41,883 nucleotides of DNA from an uncultured Muribaculaceae bacterium (GTDB taxonomy: Bacteria > Bacteroidota > Bacteroidia > Bacteroidales > Muribaculaceae). Position numbers and translations under genes: made by a program. Of the stretch, positions 1-7,272 are shown piece after piece. The stretch's first letter is position 1. Each line of letters starts with the position of its first letter. The notes under the pieces are model-generated. The model did no database searches and was not told the origin of the DNA. It was given only the letters and a program-made list of their open reading frames with translations. The stretch lies in assembly GCA_947176745.1 (NCBI GenBank), contig CAMWRV010000022.1, positions 1 through 41,883 of the forward strand, written 5' to 3'.

Positions 1-564
1 ACAGAGGTTGCAACACACGAGATTTTTGAAGCCCACAAAGATTTTGAATCTCTCCGCTGACTTTTTGGAGTAGAGATTCATGTGATTGTAAGCACGAACA
101 CCGCCAACGGTCAGAGTGAGCTTGTTGCCCTCTACCGTTTCATAGATAGTGGGAACTTCGATGCAGAACATCATTCGCTCGTAGTAAATCGTTTTGTCCG
201 ATTCCAAGAGCTGATTAGCTGGCTTGTGTATCGCTTCGGGGATTCTCCCCTTAATGATATGCGACACACGGATTTCGGGTGTTTCGATTCTCTCTCCGTT
301 GTAGAACGTGCTGACTGCTTCCGCTACCGTTTCGATAAACGCAGGATGCGAGATTGTCAGCTCATTGTCTTTGCTGAACACTGGCACGATGCACTCATTT
401 TTGAGGTGCGGAAGTTCGACAGCCTTTGTGTTTGCTTCGATAAACGGAAGTGTCTTTTTCTCTCTATGCGGTAAGTCTGTAATAACTTCCGCGTCTGTTG
501 CGTACTCATTGAGCCAACTGATTCTTTTAGGCTCAACCGCAGGTAAAATCATTAGATTTTCCAT
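1..564 (-). CDS. DUF3871-family protein, N-terminal part (runs off the window)
   Basis: An open frame of 188 codons runs without a stop from 564 to the window edge; the 3' end lies outside. The translation (MENLMILPAVEPKR..., then KGRIPEAIHKPANQLLES and LTLTVGGVRAYNHMNLY) matches my memory of the DUF3871 family, which is common on Bacteroides mobile elements and has no assigned function that I know. A second in-frame ATG lies two codons upstream at 570; no Shine-Dalgarno-like sequence separates them, as is usual in this phylum. It lies on the same strand as the helicase-like gene and integrase to its right, so I place it in the same integrated element. Family assignment is from memory and moderately sure; the reading frame itself is clear. 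Confidence 0.7.
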   Translation of the reverse strand, partial: MENLMILPAVEPKRISWLNEYATDAEVITDLPHREKKTLPFIEANTKAVELPHLKNECIVPVFSKDNELTISHPAFIETVAEAVSTFYNGERIETPEIRVSHIIKGRIPEAIHKPANQLLESDKTIYYERMMFCIEVPTIYETVEGNKLTLTVGGVRAYNHMNLYSKKSAERFKIFVGFKNLVCCNLC

Positions 565-871
565 AAACATGCGATTATTAGAGGTTAATAAAATTATTTT
601 GTCTTTTTATTCAATAGAGGTGGGGGGGACTTTCATGTGAAGTGGAATCTTATGTGCAGAATCAAGCCGATTTTTGAATCATGGTATTTTCGATTATGGG
701 GAGGGGGTGTTTTTCAGAAGTATCGGTATTATGGTGTGAATGTCTTTTTGAATAGATTAAAATTGCATAGGGCTATTCTCCATTTAATAGGAACAGGGAT
801 TTTTCTGATCTTGAAAAAACTCCATAACCGGGGCTATGGAGTAGTGGTAGATTTTTCAGAATTTTCAAATT
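565..871. other. Intergenic stretch, no gene seen
   Basis: About 300 bp between the DUF3871 gene and the helicase-like gene. Apart from the terminator at 814-841 I see no convincing gene. A 90-codon plus-strand frame (637-909) runs into the end of the helicase-like gene and has no family likeness. Confidence 0.5.
814..841 (-). terminator. Rho-independent terminator after the helicase-like gene
   Basis: A 7-bp perfect stem (CTCCATA at 820-826 with TATGGAG at 835-841) is followed on the minus strand by six T residues (814-819). It lies about 30 bp past the stop codon of the gene ending at 872 and ends that transcript before the DUF3871 gene. Confidence 0.75.
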
Positions 872-2737
872 CTATGGTGGGACTTCAAAAATTGTACCGT
901 CAAACTTGAAACGGATTAGTCTGTAAGAGGGTGGTTTTTTCGATTGACTGTTGTAAACCTCGTAATAATCCTCTATTGTTGATTGTGTAACTTTATGTTT
1001 TATGCCAAACTGAGAGTATATCTTTTTAATCCGCTGTTTTATATCCTCTTTGGATATATAAATGCCAAGTGAGAACTCCGTGTAAATCGCATTTAGAACG
1101 TCAGGCATAAACCTACGTCTGTTAGCGTCCTTTTCATCATATTCCTTAACCGCCTTATTAAGAGAGTCTTTATTATAAGAGCAATCCTCACAGCCCTTAT
1201 ATCCAATTTTCTTGTATATCGGTAGGATATATGCCGTTTCATCAATACGTTTAAGCACATCAATATATGCTTTTGCCGATTCAATGCTTATATGCTTGTG
1301 TTCTAAGTCAATTCGTATGTGTTCAAGCGCACGGACTATTTCCTTACGTTTTGCTATGTCTGTCTTAGATTGACAGATACGCAATATATCATCATCTCCA
1401 ACTGTATAAAGGTTTTCTATTAAATTGATATTGAAATGGTTGGATGCTTCATAGGCTCTATATAGGGTTTCTGAGGTCTGATAATATGATTTTACCCTTT
1501 CCTCATTATATAGATTATCCACTGCAAAAGGATTTATTTCTCCGTTATCATCAATTAGAGTGCTGTATCGTAAGCCTTTTAGGTCTTTCTCAATAGCTCG
1601 TTTTCTAATCATATCTTCCGTTTGCTCTAATTGCTTTTTTAGATTCATGTAATTGTTGGCAAACTGTGATAGCTCTATCTCCAATTGCGTTTCACTCTTG
1701 ATACATATATTCGGATTTACGGTGGATATATGTGTCAGAGAGTTATATGTTTTCTCACGGTTGCCATTCCCACGAAAACGTCCTTGTAACTGTATCGCTT
1801 CTGTAAGAGGGTCAATCATCGTATATGTTGCCACTCTTAAATCCGTAAGCATTATTATATCAGGCAGTATTGGAAATATCGTTATGTCGAGACCAGAGTA
1901 AAAACGACAAGTGAAGAAATTGTATTTAGCCAATGGATAGTCTATTTCAGAAAAGACATTTGAAATACCACGTTCTCTAAGTTTCTTGGCACTCTTCTCA
2001 GAACAGAATACCTTGTAATCCGTTAAATTGAACTGCTCAATTATGGCATTGATACAGTCTGTCTTATTTATAAAGATACAGACACAAGAACTATCGGACA
2101 ATTCTTCAAATTTAGCCTTTAATATGGCGTTAAAACTATTCGTGACTATAAGCGTAAGGTCTTTCTTATAATCGAATGTCGGGGTTAGTTTTAATCTGAT
2201 AAAACCTTGTTCATAGAGTTTAGGGTGTGTAGGAGTAAGCGGAGTAGCCGATACCATTGCCTTGTTCATAAACTTAAAGAAGTCATAGATAGGCTGACTT
2301 ATGGAACTTCTGTAATCATGGTCCTGCGTTATTTTCTCGCACTCATCAAATAGGCAAAACCAATCATTACCGTATATGTCTATTCCAAGTAACAATGCTT
2401 CTTTTCTGATTTTATAGAAACTCTCAGGCGTTGTAAGTATTTTCTTGTATTGAATATCCTCCCTTTGCAGATATTTGCGTAAGGACATAGGGCGCACTTC
2501 TGAATATACTCCCTCTAACAGCATTTCTTCCTTATCAAGTTTGCATTGAATCACTGGCACGTTAGGCTCAATGATGATAGAGTTCCGTTTTGCATGGATT
2601 TCACAATGGGTTGCTCCAACTCCTGTAAGCGTTTTATCAAGAATAACATTAGAGGGGATGTTATCACCATAACCGCCTCGCCTTAAAGCATCTGACAGCC
2701 ATTCATTTTCATGTAAGTCAAGATATTTAGTTTCCAT
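872..2737 (-). CDS. SF2 helicase-like protein with degenerate Walker A
   Basis: A 621-residue protein with the layout of a superfamily 2 helicase. Near residue 38 there is TGVGATHCE where a Walker A motif (GxGKT) is expected, with alanine in place of the lysine; near residue 130 comes LFDECEK, a DExx Walker B box; then VSATPLTP, like motif III (SAT); and near 315 QLQGRFRG, which fits motif VI (QxxGRxR). The C-terminal 280 residues are helical and unassigned. Proteins of this kind are carried on Bacteroides mobile elements, where a role in replication or transfer is plausible, but that is inference. The gene stands alone between an inverted repeat upstream (2764-2836) and a terminator downstream (814-841). 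Without the lysine, ATP hydrolysis is uncertain. Confidence 0.7.
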   Translation of the reverse strand: METKYLDLHENEWLSDALRRGGYGDNIPSNVILDKTLTGVGATHCEIHAKRNSIIIEPNVPVIQCKLDKEEMLLEGVYSEVRPMSLRKYLQREDIQYKKILTTPESFYKIRKEALLLGIDIYGNDWFCLFDECEKITQDHDYRSSISQPIYDFFKFMNKAMVSATPLTPTHPKLYEQGFIRLKLTPTFDYKKDLTLIVTNSFNAILKAKFEELSDSSCVCIFINKTDCINAIIEQFNLTDYKVFCSEKSAKKLRERGISNVFSEIDYPLAKYNFFTCRFYSGLDITIFPILPDIIMLTDLRVATYTMIDPLTEAIQLQGRFRGNGNREKTYNSLTHISTVNPNICIKSETQLEIELSQFANNYMNLKKQLEQTEDMIRKRAIEKDLKGLRYSTLIDDNGEINPFAVDNLYNEERVKSYYQTSETLYRAYEASNHFNINLIENLYTVGDDDILRICQSKTDIAKRKEIVRALEHIRIDLEHKHISIESAKAYIDVLKRIDETAYILPIYKKIGYKGCEDCSYNKDSLNKAVKEYDEKDANRRRFMPDVLNAIYTEFSLGIYISKEDIKQRIKKIYSQFGIKHKVTQSTIEDYYEVYNSQSKKPPSYRLIRFKFDGTIFEVPP

Positions 2738-2763
2738 GATTGGATTCTTTCTGATTTTTGAAT

Positions 2764-2836
2764 AATTCAGAACGGTATAAAATTGGAGAATTTCAATATT
2801 ATATGTCCGTCCGCCAAAAATGTACCGTTCTGAATT
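2764..2836. repeat. 14-bp perfect inverted repeat upstream of the helicase-like gene
   Basis: AATTCAGAACGGTA at 2764-2777 is repeated in inverted orientation as TACCGTTCTGAATT at 2823-2836, with a 45-bp spacer. It lies 26 bp upstream of the helicase-like gene start and 43 bp beyond the stop of the next gene. It could be an operator, a long-loop terminator for the gene ending at 2880, or a recombination site. T-rich sequence follows the arms on both strands. Confidence 0.7.
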
Positions 2837-2879
2837 TTTGACTTTATATCATGTTTTCACATGAAAGTTATGATGTCGT

Positions 2880-3710
2880 TTAGGCAGCTTGTCTTCTGTG
2901 GAGTTCCTCAATAAAACTAACGAGTTCAGCCACAAGACAACTCTCCTTTTCGTGACACTCGCTCATTTTATATAGAGATATATGGGAAGCTGGAATCTGC
3001 TCTATTGCCGTAAGCACAGTTTCATAATCGTACTTGTTGATTGTAGCGTTAATGGCATTGATAGCATAACGCTTGCTCATATCTTTCTTGCCAAACACCA
3101 CTTCTACGGCGTCAATGAGCGCTTCTGCCTGCTCAACAGTGCGTTTAAGAGTTGGCACATCTTCTACGTCCATTCCTAACGCGAGTTTTGTAGTATGAGC
3201 TTGTTTAAGTCTTACTCCAAAGAACGCCATTGCAGTGTTCATTGGTATCTCATGTCTTTTCGCAAGAGCATGGATTTCCTTGTATGTTAGATTTTTTGAA
3301 GCAATCGCGGCAATACCGAGAGCTTCAACATTATTCAGTTTACGGCTGTAAACCATAGTTGTGCCGATTGCTTTGCCGTATTCTTGTACGGTGCTGAAAT
3401 TATGAATTTCCACATCTTCAAGCATTTCCTCTGTTTCAAACCGATAATATGTATCGGCAGTATCGCAGGGAACATAGACGTTTGGCGTGTCGGTTGGTAT
3501 AACCTCTCCTTCTGAATCAACAAGTGTAATTCCCTCGTTCCAAAATGTCTGTGGAACGGATAGGTGGAATTTCACTTTGAGTTGGCTCATGCGGTCAATC
3601 GCATCAATCAAGCCAGCTTTGTCTTTGGGGCGTTCCATGTTGTATGGAGTATAGCCCAAAATAATGTTTTGAACTTTGCCGTTGATAACGGCTTTTATAA
3701 GTTTACCCAT
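2880..3710 (-). CDS. Hypothetical protein with a helix-turn-helix-like stretch
   Basis: A 276-residue soluble protein that I do not recognise. The N-terminal half is beta-rich (MGKLIKAVINGKVQNIILGY..., TPNVYVPCDTADTYYRFE); residues about 135-165 (LTYKEIHALAKRHEIPMN) read like a helix-turn-helix; the C-terminal 80 residues are helical and charged. A Bacteroidetes-type -7 box lies 71 bp upstream of the ATG at 3710, so it likely has its own transcript. Its place between integrase and helicase-like gene makes a regulatory, partitioning or replication-accessory role plausible, but nothing in the sequence proves one. Confidence 0.6.
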   Translation of the reverse strand: MGKLIKAVINGKVQNIILGYTPYNMERPKDKAGLIDAIDRMSQLKVKFHLSVPQTFWNEGITLVDSEGEVIPTDTPNVYVPCDTADTYYRFETEEMLEDVEIHNFSTVQEYGKAIGTTMVYSRKLNNVEALGIAAIASKNLTYKEIHALAKRHEIPMNTAMAFFGVRLKQAHTTKLALGMDVEDVPTLKRTVEQAEALIDAVEVVFGKKDMSKRYAINAINATINKYDYETVLTAIEQIPASHISLYKMSECHEKESCLVAELVSFIEELHRRQAA

Positions 3711-3780
3711 AGTTTATTTTTTTAGGGTTAATAAATCTTGTAATTACCCAGCCTTTATAAAGTTGGCTTTCGATTACGTT

Positions 3781-3789
3781 GCAAAGTTA
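3781..3789 (-). promoter_or_regulatory. -7 box (TAACTTTGC) for the gene at 2880-3710
   Basis: TAACTTTGC on the minus strand matches the Bacteroidetes consensus TAnnTTTG(C). The start codon is about 71 bp downstream. No convincing TTTG -33 box is present at the usual spacing. Confidence 0.5.
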
Positions 3790-3865
3790 GAAAGACCTCA
3801 AAGGGTGTGCAGAGAGTAATAAATGAACGGCTTTTTACTCCCCCATTATAGAAAGTATATAAATA

Positions 3866-3900
3866 GAAAAATCCCACCTCTCTTATGCGAAAGGTAGGAT
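3866..3900 (-). terminator. Rho-independent terminator after the gene at 3929-4753
   Basis: Stem ATCCCACCT (3871-3879) with AGGTAGGAT (3892-3900), one mismatch, followed on the minus strand by a run of five T residues. It lies 28 bp past the stop codon. Confidence 0.75.
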
Positions 3901-3928
3901 TATGTATTACTGATAATTAGGCAAGTAG

Positions 3929-4753
3929 CTAAAAATAGATATTTCCTAATGATTCAATCTTCTTATTTTTGTATTGCTTGAAAAATCCTTTTAGAGTTTC
4001 ATCACTTTCTCTAAAACTTGGATTGCGTGAAAGTCCGAGATTATAAATTAGAGTTGATATGAGCAGATTCTTACTGAGCGATAAACCGTCACATTTTTTC
4101 GATTCCCCCTTATAATAGGGATTCAGTTCAAAAAAGTACCGCATAAGGGTAGCGAAATACCATATCAATACTGAATCAGATTCTTCATTACGCAGAAATA
4201 ACTGCTTTACGTCTGACTTGTCAAATACTGATAGACTTGATTTGTCTTGTACTTCATCGTAACATTGCCTTATCCATTGTAGGATTGTGGCTAATGCTTT
4301 TCCACTTGTAAGAGTAATTTTTGATTTGTCTGATTTTAGCGTAAGTTGGATTTTATCAGAATCGGATTCTTTGATAGAATCTGCAACTTGGATAAACTTA
4401 TCTATGAGGTCTTTAGCATTATCTCCAAACTTCAATCCCTCGCAACGGTCTAAGGCATAATCGAAACAGAACATTATTAGAAGCCAAAATGCGTCTGCTT
4501 CAAGTTTAAGACCATGAATAACCGTTTGTAGATTTTTGTCGTTAATGTATTTTTCGTATGTGTAGCTTGTAGGTAACTCGTTGTTATTATATCTGATTTC
4601 AAATGTTTCTATTGCTCGTTGAGGGTCAGCGTTAATCATGCTTGGAAACAGAATAGTTCCGTCTGATAGCCGGAGGGGTTCTCCTTTTCCACGAATAATG
4701 GAATAGATATATTTGAAATGTTGCTTGTTGTCGCAGTCTATTGGTTTATCCAT
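3929..4753 (-). CDS. Hypothetical protein next to the integrase
   Basis: A 274-residue protein (MDKPIDCDNKQHFKYIY...) with no signal peptide, no membrane segment and no motif that I recognise. It is mainly helical and rich in lysine, aspartate and serine, with a hydrophobic patch near residues 90-100 (FWLLIMFCFDYAL). It lies between the integrase terminator and its own terminator, so it is probably expressed alone; TAATTTTAC about 20 bp upstream of the ATG is a weak -7 match. Its constant position beside an integrase suggests a mobile-element accessory gene. No function is proposed. Confidence 0.6.
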   Translation of the reverse strand: MDKPIDCDNKQHFKYIYSIIRGKGEPLRLSDGTILFPSMINADPQRAIETFEIRYNNNELPTSYTYEKYINDKNLQTVIHGLKLEADAFWLLIMFCFDYALDRCEGLKFGDNAKDLIDKFIQVADSIKESDSDKIQLTLKSDKSKITLTSGKALATILQWIRQCYDEVQDKSSLSVFDKSDVKQLFLRNEESDSVLIWYFATLMRYFFELNPYYKGESKKCDGLSLSKNLLISTLIYNLGLSRNPSFRESDETLKGFFKQYKNKKIESLGNIYF

Positions 4754-4783
4754 ATTGCTGAGTTTTAGGATTGTAAAATTACG

Positions 4784-4814
4784 AAAAATCCGCCTATCTG
4801 TGAATAAGCGGATT
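4784..4814 (-). terminator. Rho-independent terminator of the integrase gene
   Basis: Stem AATCCGC (4787-4793) with GCGGATT (4808-4814), followed on the minus strand by a T-run (4784-4788). It starts about 20 bp past the integrase stop codon. Confidence 0.8.
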
Positions 4815-4836
4815 CTGTAATTATAGAGATAATGTG

Positions 4837-6036
4837 TTAGAGCAAGTTTTTCATGGCGTTATCTATCTGCTCATTATCGAAGCTATCAAGGTATATTTGG
4901 GTTACTCGTTCAGAGCTATGCCCCATGATTTCACGGATAACGGCTGTTGATACCCCTGCTCGTTTCATCACAGTTGCCTGACTGTGCCGTGCAACGTAAG
5001 TCGTTAAGGTTAGAGGTAAGCCTAAATCCTCGCCTATCTCTTTGAGCCGCTTATTTACTTTGGCTATGACCTTATGAATACGATTGGATTTCTGTATTTC
5101 CGTTTCGTGGAAGTCTGATAGAATTGGGAACAGATACGGACTATCTTTGCGATGATACTTCTTTATAAGTTCTATTGCTTGGGGTTGCAGGGGAATTTTT
5201 ATTAGCTTGCTTGTCTTATGTCGCTTATAGACTAACTTACCTTCTATGATGTTTGCAGAGGTGAGGTTGGCTATATCTATGAAGTTGATACCGCCACAAT
5301 AGTATGTAAAAGCGAAAATATCAATCGGGAATCTCATATAGCGATTGGTGGATTTATAGGCGAGAATACGGTCTATGTCCTCTTTTGTAAGAGAGCGTTT
5401 CGCCGTTTCCTCATGTAATTTAGCCACCTTATATTTCTTAAAAGGATAATTTTCAGAATCTGTAATATTTTCCTCTATGGCTATATTGTAGATTGCTCGT
5501 AAAGTTCTGAATCTTATTCCGATTGTATTTTCTGCTAATCCTTGCTTTCGTAGCCATGTTTCGTATCTGCGTAGAAATGAAATATCTATATCTGAAAAAC
5601 AGATGTCAAGATGTTTATTGAAAGATAGAAGCGAGTTATAGACTTGCTTCACAGAAAGCATATAGCCACGTCTGCCCTCATCTGTAAGCCTTTGGATTTG
5701 CTCACAGAATAGTTCATGCACGGTTTTTGGTTTAACTCGTTTTGTCTTATTCTCCACTAACGTGCTTGCAGTAAACTCCTTACGCTCGGATTTTAGTTTA
5801 ACTATCTCTGCGGAAAGCTCACTTATTCTGTCTGCAATGAGTTTGTTAAGATACTCAAAATTAGGACAATTAGATTTTAGCGTGTTTTTCTCAAAGTTCC
5901 AATATTTAGGGTGGACTGACACACCTAAACTTTTATACTTCTTTTTTCCGTCTTTGCACACGCGAATCATTAGAGGATGTTCGCCATTAGCAAGTGTTTT
6001 AGACTTGTAACACACGATGTTAGCTGTAACATTCAT
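4837..6036 (-). CDS. Tyrosine-type site-specific integrase (CTnDOT-like)
   Basis: A 399-residue phage/ICE integrase that would catalyse insertion and excision of the element at the adjacent tRNA-Phe. An N-terminal arm-binding domain (about 1-95) is followed by a SAM-like core-binding domain (about 105-200) and a catalytic domain (about 215-399). Catalytic residues seen: K274 in the beta-hairpin, R350 (TYVARHS), H373 (MGHSS) and nucleophile Y382 (TQIYLDS). Box I reads YYCGGINFIDI (245-255) and lacks the usual arginine, as known for IntDOT, where a serine takes that place. The gene points away from the tRNA, 126 bp from its 3' end, with a terminator between them. Repeats that could be arm-type sites lie just upstream. 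Confidence 0.93.
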   Translation of the reverse strand: MNVTANIVCYKSKTLANGEHPLMIRVCKDGKKKYKSLGVSVHPKYWNFEKNTLKSNCPNFEYLNKLIADRISELSAEIVKLKSERKEFTASTLVENKTKRVKPKTVHELFCEQIQRLTDEGRRGYMLSVKQVYNSLLSFNKHLDICFSDIDISFLRRYETWLRKQGLAENTIGIRFRTLRAIYNIAIEENITDSENYPFKKYKVAKLHEETAKRSLTKEDIDRILAYKSTNRYMRFPIDIFAFTYYCGGINFIDIANLTSANIIEGKLVYKRHKTSKLIKIPLQPQAIELIKKYHRKDSPYLFPILSDFHETEIQKSNRIHKVIAKVNKRLKEIGEDLGLPLTLTTYVARHSQATVMKRAGVSTAVIREIMGHSSERVTQIYLDSFDNEQIDNAMKNLL

Positions 6037-6037
6037 A

Positions 6038-6067
6038 CGGTTTACTTGGTTTAACTCTCGGTTTAAC
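6038..6067 (+). repeat. Three phased GGTTTA(A)C repeats beside the integrase gene
   Basis: CGGTTTAC (6038-6045), TGGTTTAAC (6047-6055) and CGGTTTAAC (6059-6067) are spaced about one helical turn apart, just upstream of the integrase start. Two more copies lie beyond the tRNA at 6330-6349 in the same orientation. Candidate integrase arm-type sites, by inference. Confidence 0.55.
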
Positions 6068-6104
6068 CGTCAGCTTCCGTAAGGCTGTCGCAGGGTATGT
6101 AGGG

Positions 6105-6141
6105 AAAGAAAAAGAGAGCTAAGTTTTCGACTTAACTCTCT
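6105..6141 (-). terminator. Rho-independent terminator after tRNA-Phe
   Basis: Stem AGAGAGcTAAGT (6113-6124) with ACTTAaCTCTCT (6130-6141), one internal mismatch, followed on the minus strand by TTTTTCTTT. It lies 21 bp past the tRNA 3' end and insulates the integrase gene. Confidence 0.8.
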
Positions 6142-6161
6142 GATTTTCAATCTTTTAGAAG

Positions 6162-6276
6162 TGGTGCCACCAGGAATCGAACCGGGGACACAAGGATTTT
6201 CAGTCCTTTGCTCTTCTTCGGCCTCCGAAAGTTCGCTTCGCTCACTTTTGGAGGCAACCAACTGAGCTATGGCACT
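6162..6276 (-). tRNA. tRNA-Phe(GAA) with a 41-nt hairpin inserted in the D-loop
   Basis: Reading the minus strand, a cloverleaf can be drawn: acceptor AGTGCCA/TGGCACC, D-stem GCTC/GAGC, anticodon stem AAGGA/TCCTT with loop CTGAAAA (anticodon GAA), T-arm CCCGG-TTCGATT-CCTGG, discriminator A. Without the extra sequence at 6215-6255 it would be 74 nt, a normal length; as it stands it is 115 nt. There are two mismatches: A1·C72 at the top of the acceptor stem and C·U inside the T-stem. CCA is not encoded. The 3' end faces the integrase, so this is the likely attachment site of the element to the left. It may be a functional tRNA with an odd D-loop, or a decayed copy with the working gene elsewhere. 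Confidence 0.8.
6215..6255. repeat. Palindromic insert inside the tRNA-Phe D-loop
   Basis: GCCTCCGAAAGT (6221-6232) pairs with ACTTTTGGAGGC (6244-6255) in a 12-bp stem with one G·T wobble and an 11-nt loop (TCGCTTCGCTC). The insert lies between GGTT and AGAGC of the D-arm. It looks like a small dispersed palindromic element, but no second copy is present in this window. Confidence 0.8.
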
Positions 6277-6329
6277 TTATAAATCAGTCGAGTTATTGGT
6301 TTCACTCGTATTTTAATGTTCTCGCCGTG

Positions 6330-6349
6330 CGGTTTACACCTCGGTTTAC
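6330..6349 (+). repeat. Two CGGTTTAC repeats on the far side of tRNA-Phe
   Basis: CGGTTTAC occurs at 6330-6337 and 6342-6349, 12 bp apart and in the same orientation as the three related copies at 6038-6067. Possible integrase-binding arm sites. Confidence 0.5.
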
Positions 6350-6415
6350 GCACACTGTAATTGTTAATAAATGTTTAGTTCTCTCAATTCGATATAGTGT
6401 GCTGTATAGGATAGG

Positions 6416-6805
6416 TTACTTACAATCGGAATCTGTACTGTTTTCACGATTGTATTGTTCTTCATATTCAGCAATGATTCGCTCAATGTCCTTTTTAAGT
6501 TCAGGAATATGGCGTACTACCAATCCCCACAGAAATTCAGTTTCCACGCTATCATAACCATGTATTATTCGGTTGCGTGTATTAATAACTTCCTTAGCGT
6601 TTGGAATCTCAAAAGTAGGGTCTTTCTTCTTTATGCGGTTGATTGCTTCACCCATTATTTCTGTCTTGCGCTCCACAACACATCTTCGCATAAGGTCTTG
6701 TTCAAACAAATCAAATCTGTTGGGAAAGTCAACGAAACAACTTTGCATCTCATTGATAGCATCCAGCACATCTTGAAGATGTTTCAATATATATTCATCA
6801 GCCAT
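6416..6805 (-). CDS. hepT: HepT-like HEPN (DUF86) toxin
   Basis: A 129-residue helical protein of the HEPN/DUF86 family. The RNase motif is visible near residues 77-84 (RNRIIHGYD, fitting Rx4-6HxY). HepT toxins cleave RNA and are silenced by their partner MntA, a minimal nucleotidyltransferase that adds AMP to the tyrosine of this motif. The start overlaps the end of mntA by 8 bp, so the two are translated as a pair. It lies beside a tRNA and a NERD-helicase gene, a context typical of stabilisation or defence islands. Length and motif fit the family well. Confidence 0.9.
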   Translation of the reverse strand: MADEYILKHLQDVLDAINEMQSCFVDFPNRFDLFEQDLMRRCVVERKTEIMGEAINRIKKKDPTFEIPNAKEVINTRNRIIHGYDSVETEFLWGLVVRHIPELKKDIERIIAEYEEQYNRENSTDSDCK

Positions 6806-7103
6806 AAATCATCTGTTTTGTACGGTTGACATTGGCAATGAAGTATTTGTTCTTCAAACCTTTCTCTACCACCAAATCCACCTTTCTTCCAAAGATTTTT
6901 TCTAAGGCTTCCTGAAAATCGAAGTAGTTTGTAACGTAATCCCACTTCTCATGGTCAGTGGTGTCGAAATTGACAAGCAAGTCTACATCGCTTTGGTCGT
7001 TGAATCTATCGGTGAGGATAGAGCCAAAGACAGCCAAAGTCTTGACCTTGTGCTTCCGGCAAAGGTCAATGATTCGTTGCAGATTCAGTTCAATCAACTT
7101 CAT
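6798..7103 (-). CDS. mntA: MntA-like nucleotidyltransferase antitoxin
   Basis: I place the start at 7103 (MKLIELNLQRII), giving 101 residues; an upstream in-frame ATG at 7148 lies ahead of the -7 box at 7123-7131 and so is unlikely to be used. The nucleotidyltransferase signature GSx10DxD is complete: GS near residue 27 followed ten residues later by DVD. MntA proteins AMPylate the HEPN toxin encoded by the overlapping downstream gene. The leader upstream is related to that of the neighbouring NERD-helicase gene (paired GTAC block at 7211-7261), so both may answer to one regulator. Confidence 0.9.
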   Translation of the reverse strand: MKLIELNLQRIIDLCRKHKVKTLAVFGSILTDRFNDQSDVDLLVNFDTTDHEKWDYVTNYFDFQEALEKIFGRKVDLVVEKGLKNKYFIANVNRTKQMIYG

Positions 7104-7122
7104 AGTCCATTGTGTTACAAGT

Positions 7123-7131
7123 GCAAAGATA
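7123..7131 (-). promoter_or_regulatory. -7 box (TATCTTTGC) for mntA-hepT
   Basis: A good Bacteroidetes -7 match about 20 bp upstream of the chosen mntA start codon. It decides the start, because the upstream ATG at 7148 would not be on the transcript. Confidence 0.65.
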
Positions 7132-7210
7132 GCAATTCTTTCTGACATATAAACGCTCCAACCATAAAAACGTTGTCAATCCTTTGCTGATTCGGACATT
7201 TAAGAATCAT

Positions 7211-7261
7211 GTACTTTTTCTGATTCCACCCTATAAAACAAGAAAATCATAAAAATGGTAC
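7211..7261. repeat. 51-bp paired-GTAC block, copy A
   Basis: Begins GTACTTTTTCTG and ends AAAAATGGTAC. Ungapped comparison with 9597-9647 gives 33 identities in 51, including the first 12 bases and a central CCTAT. The ends are themselves a rough dyad (GTAC-TTTTT against AAAAA-GTAC). It lies between the end of the NERD-helicase gene and the mntA promoter. Confidence 0.6.
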
Positions 7262-7272
7262 GTTTGTCAAAA

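Noticed and set aside
82..474. 130-codon plus-strand frame
   Set aside because: Antisense to the partial DUF3871 gene, whose translation matches a known family.
847..897. A third paired-GTAC block at the end of the helicase-like gene
   Set aside because: Same 51-bp span and similar ends (GTAG...TTGTAC), but it overlaps coding sequence and the interior is out of register with copies A and B; not strong enough to call.
2775..2825. A fourth paired-GTAC block upstream of the helicase-like gene
   Set aside because: The right end matches (AAAAATGTAC) but the left half does not; better described by the separate 14-bp inverted repeat.
6070..6261. 63-codon minus-strand frame
   Set aside because: It runs through the tRNA-Phe gene and its terminator; the peptide is a translation of tRNA and palindrome.
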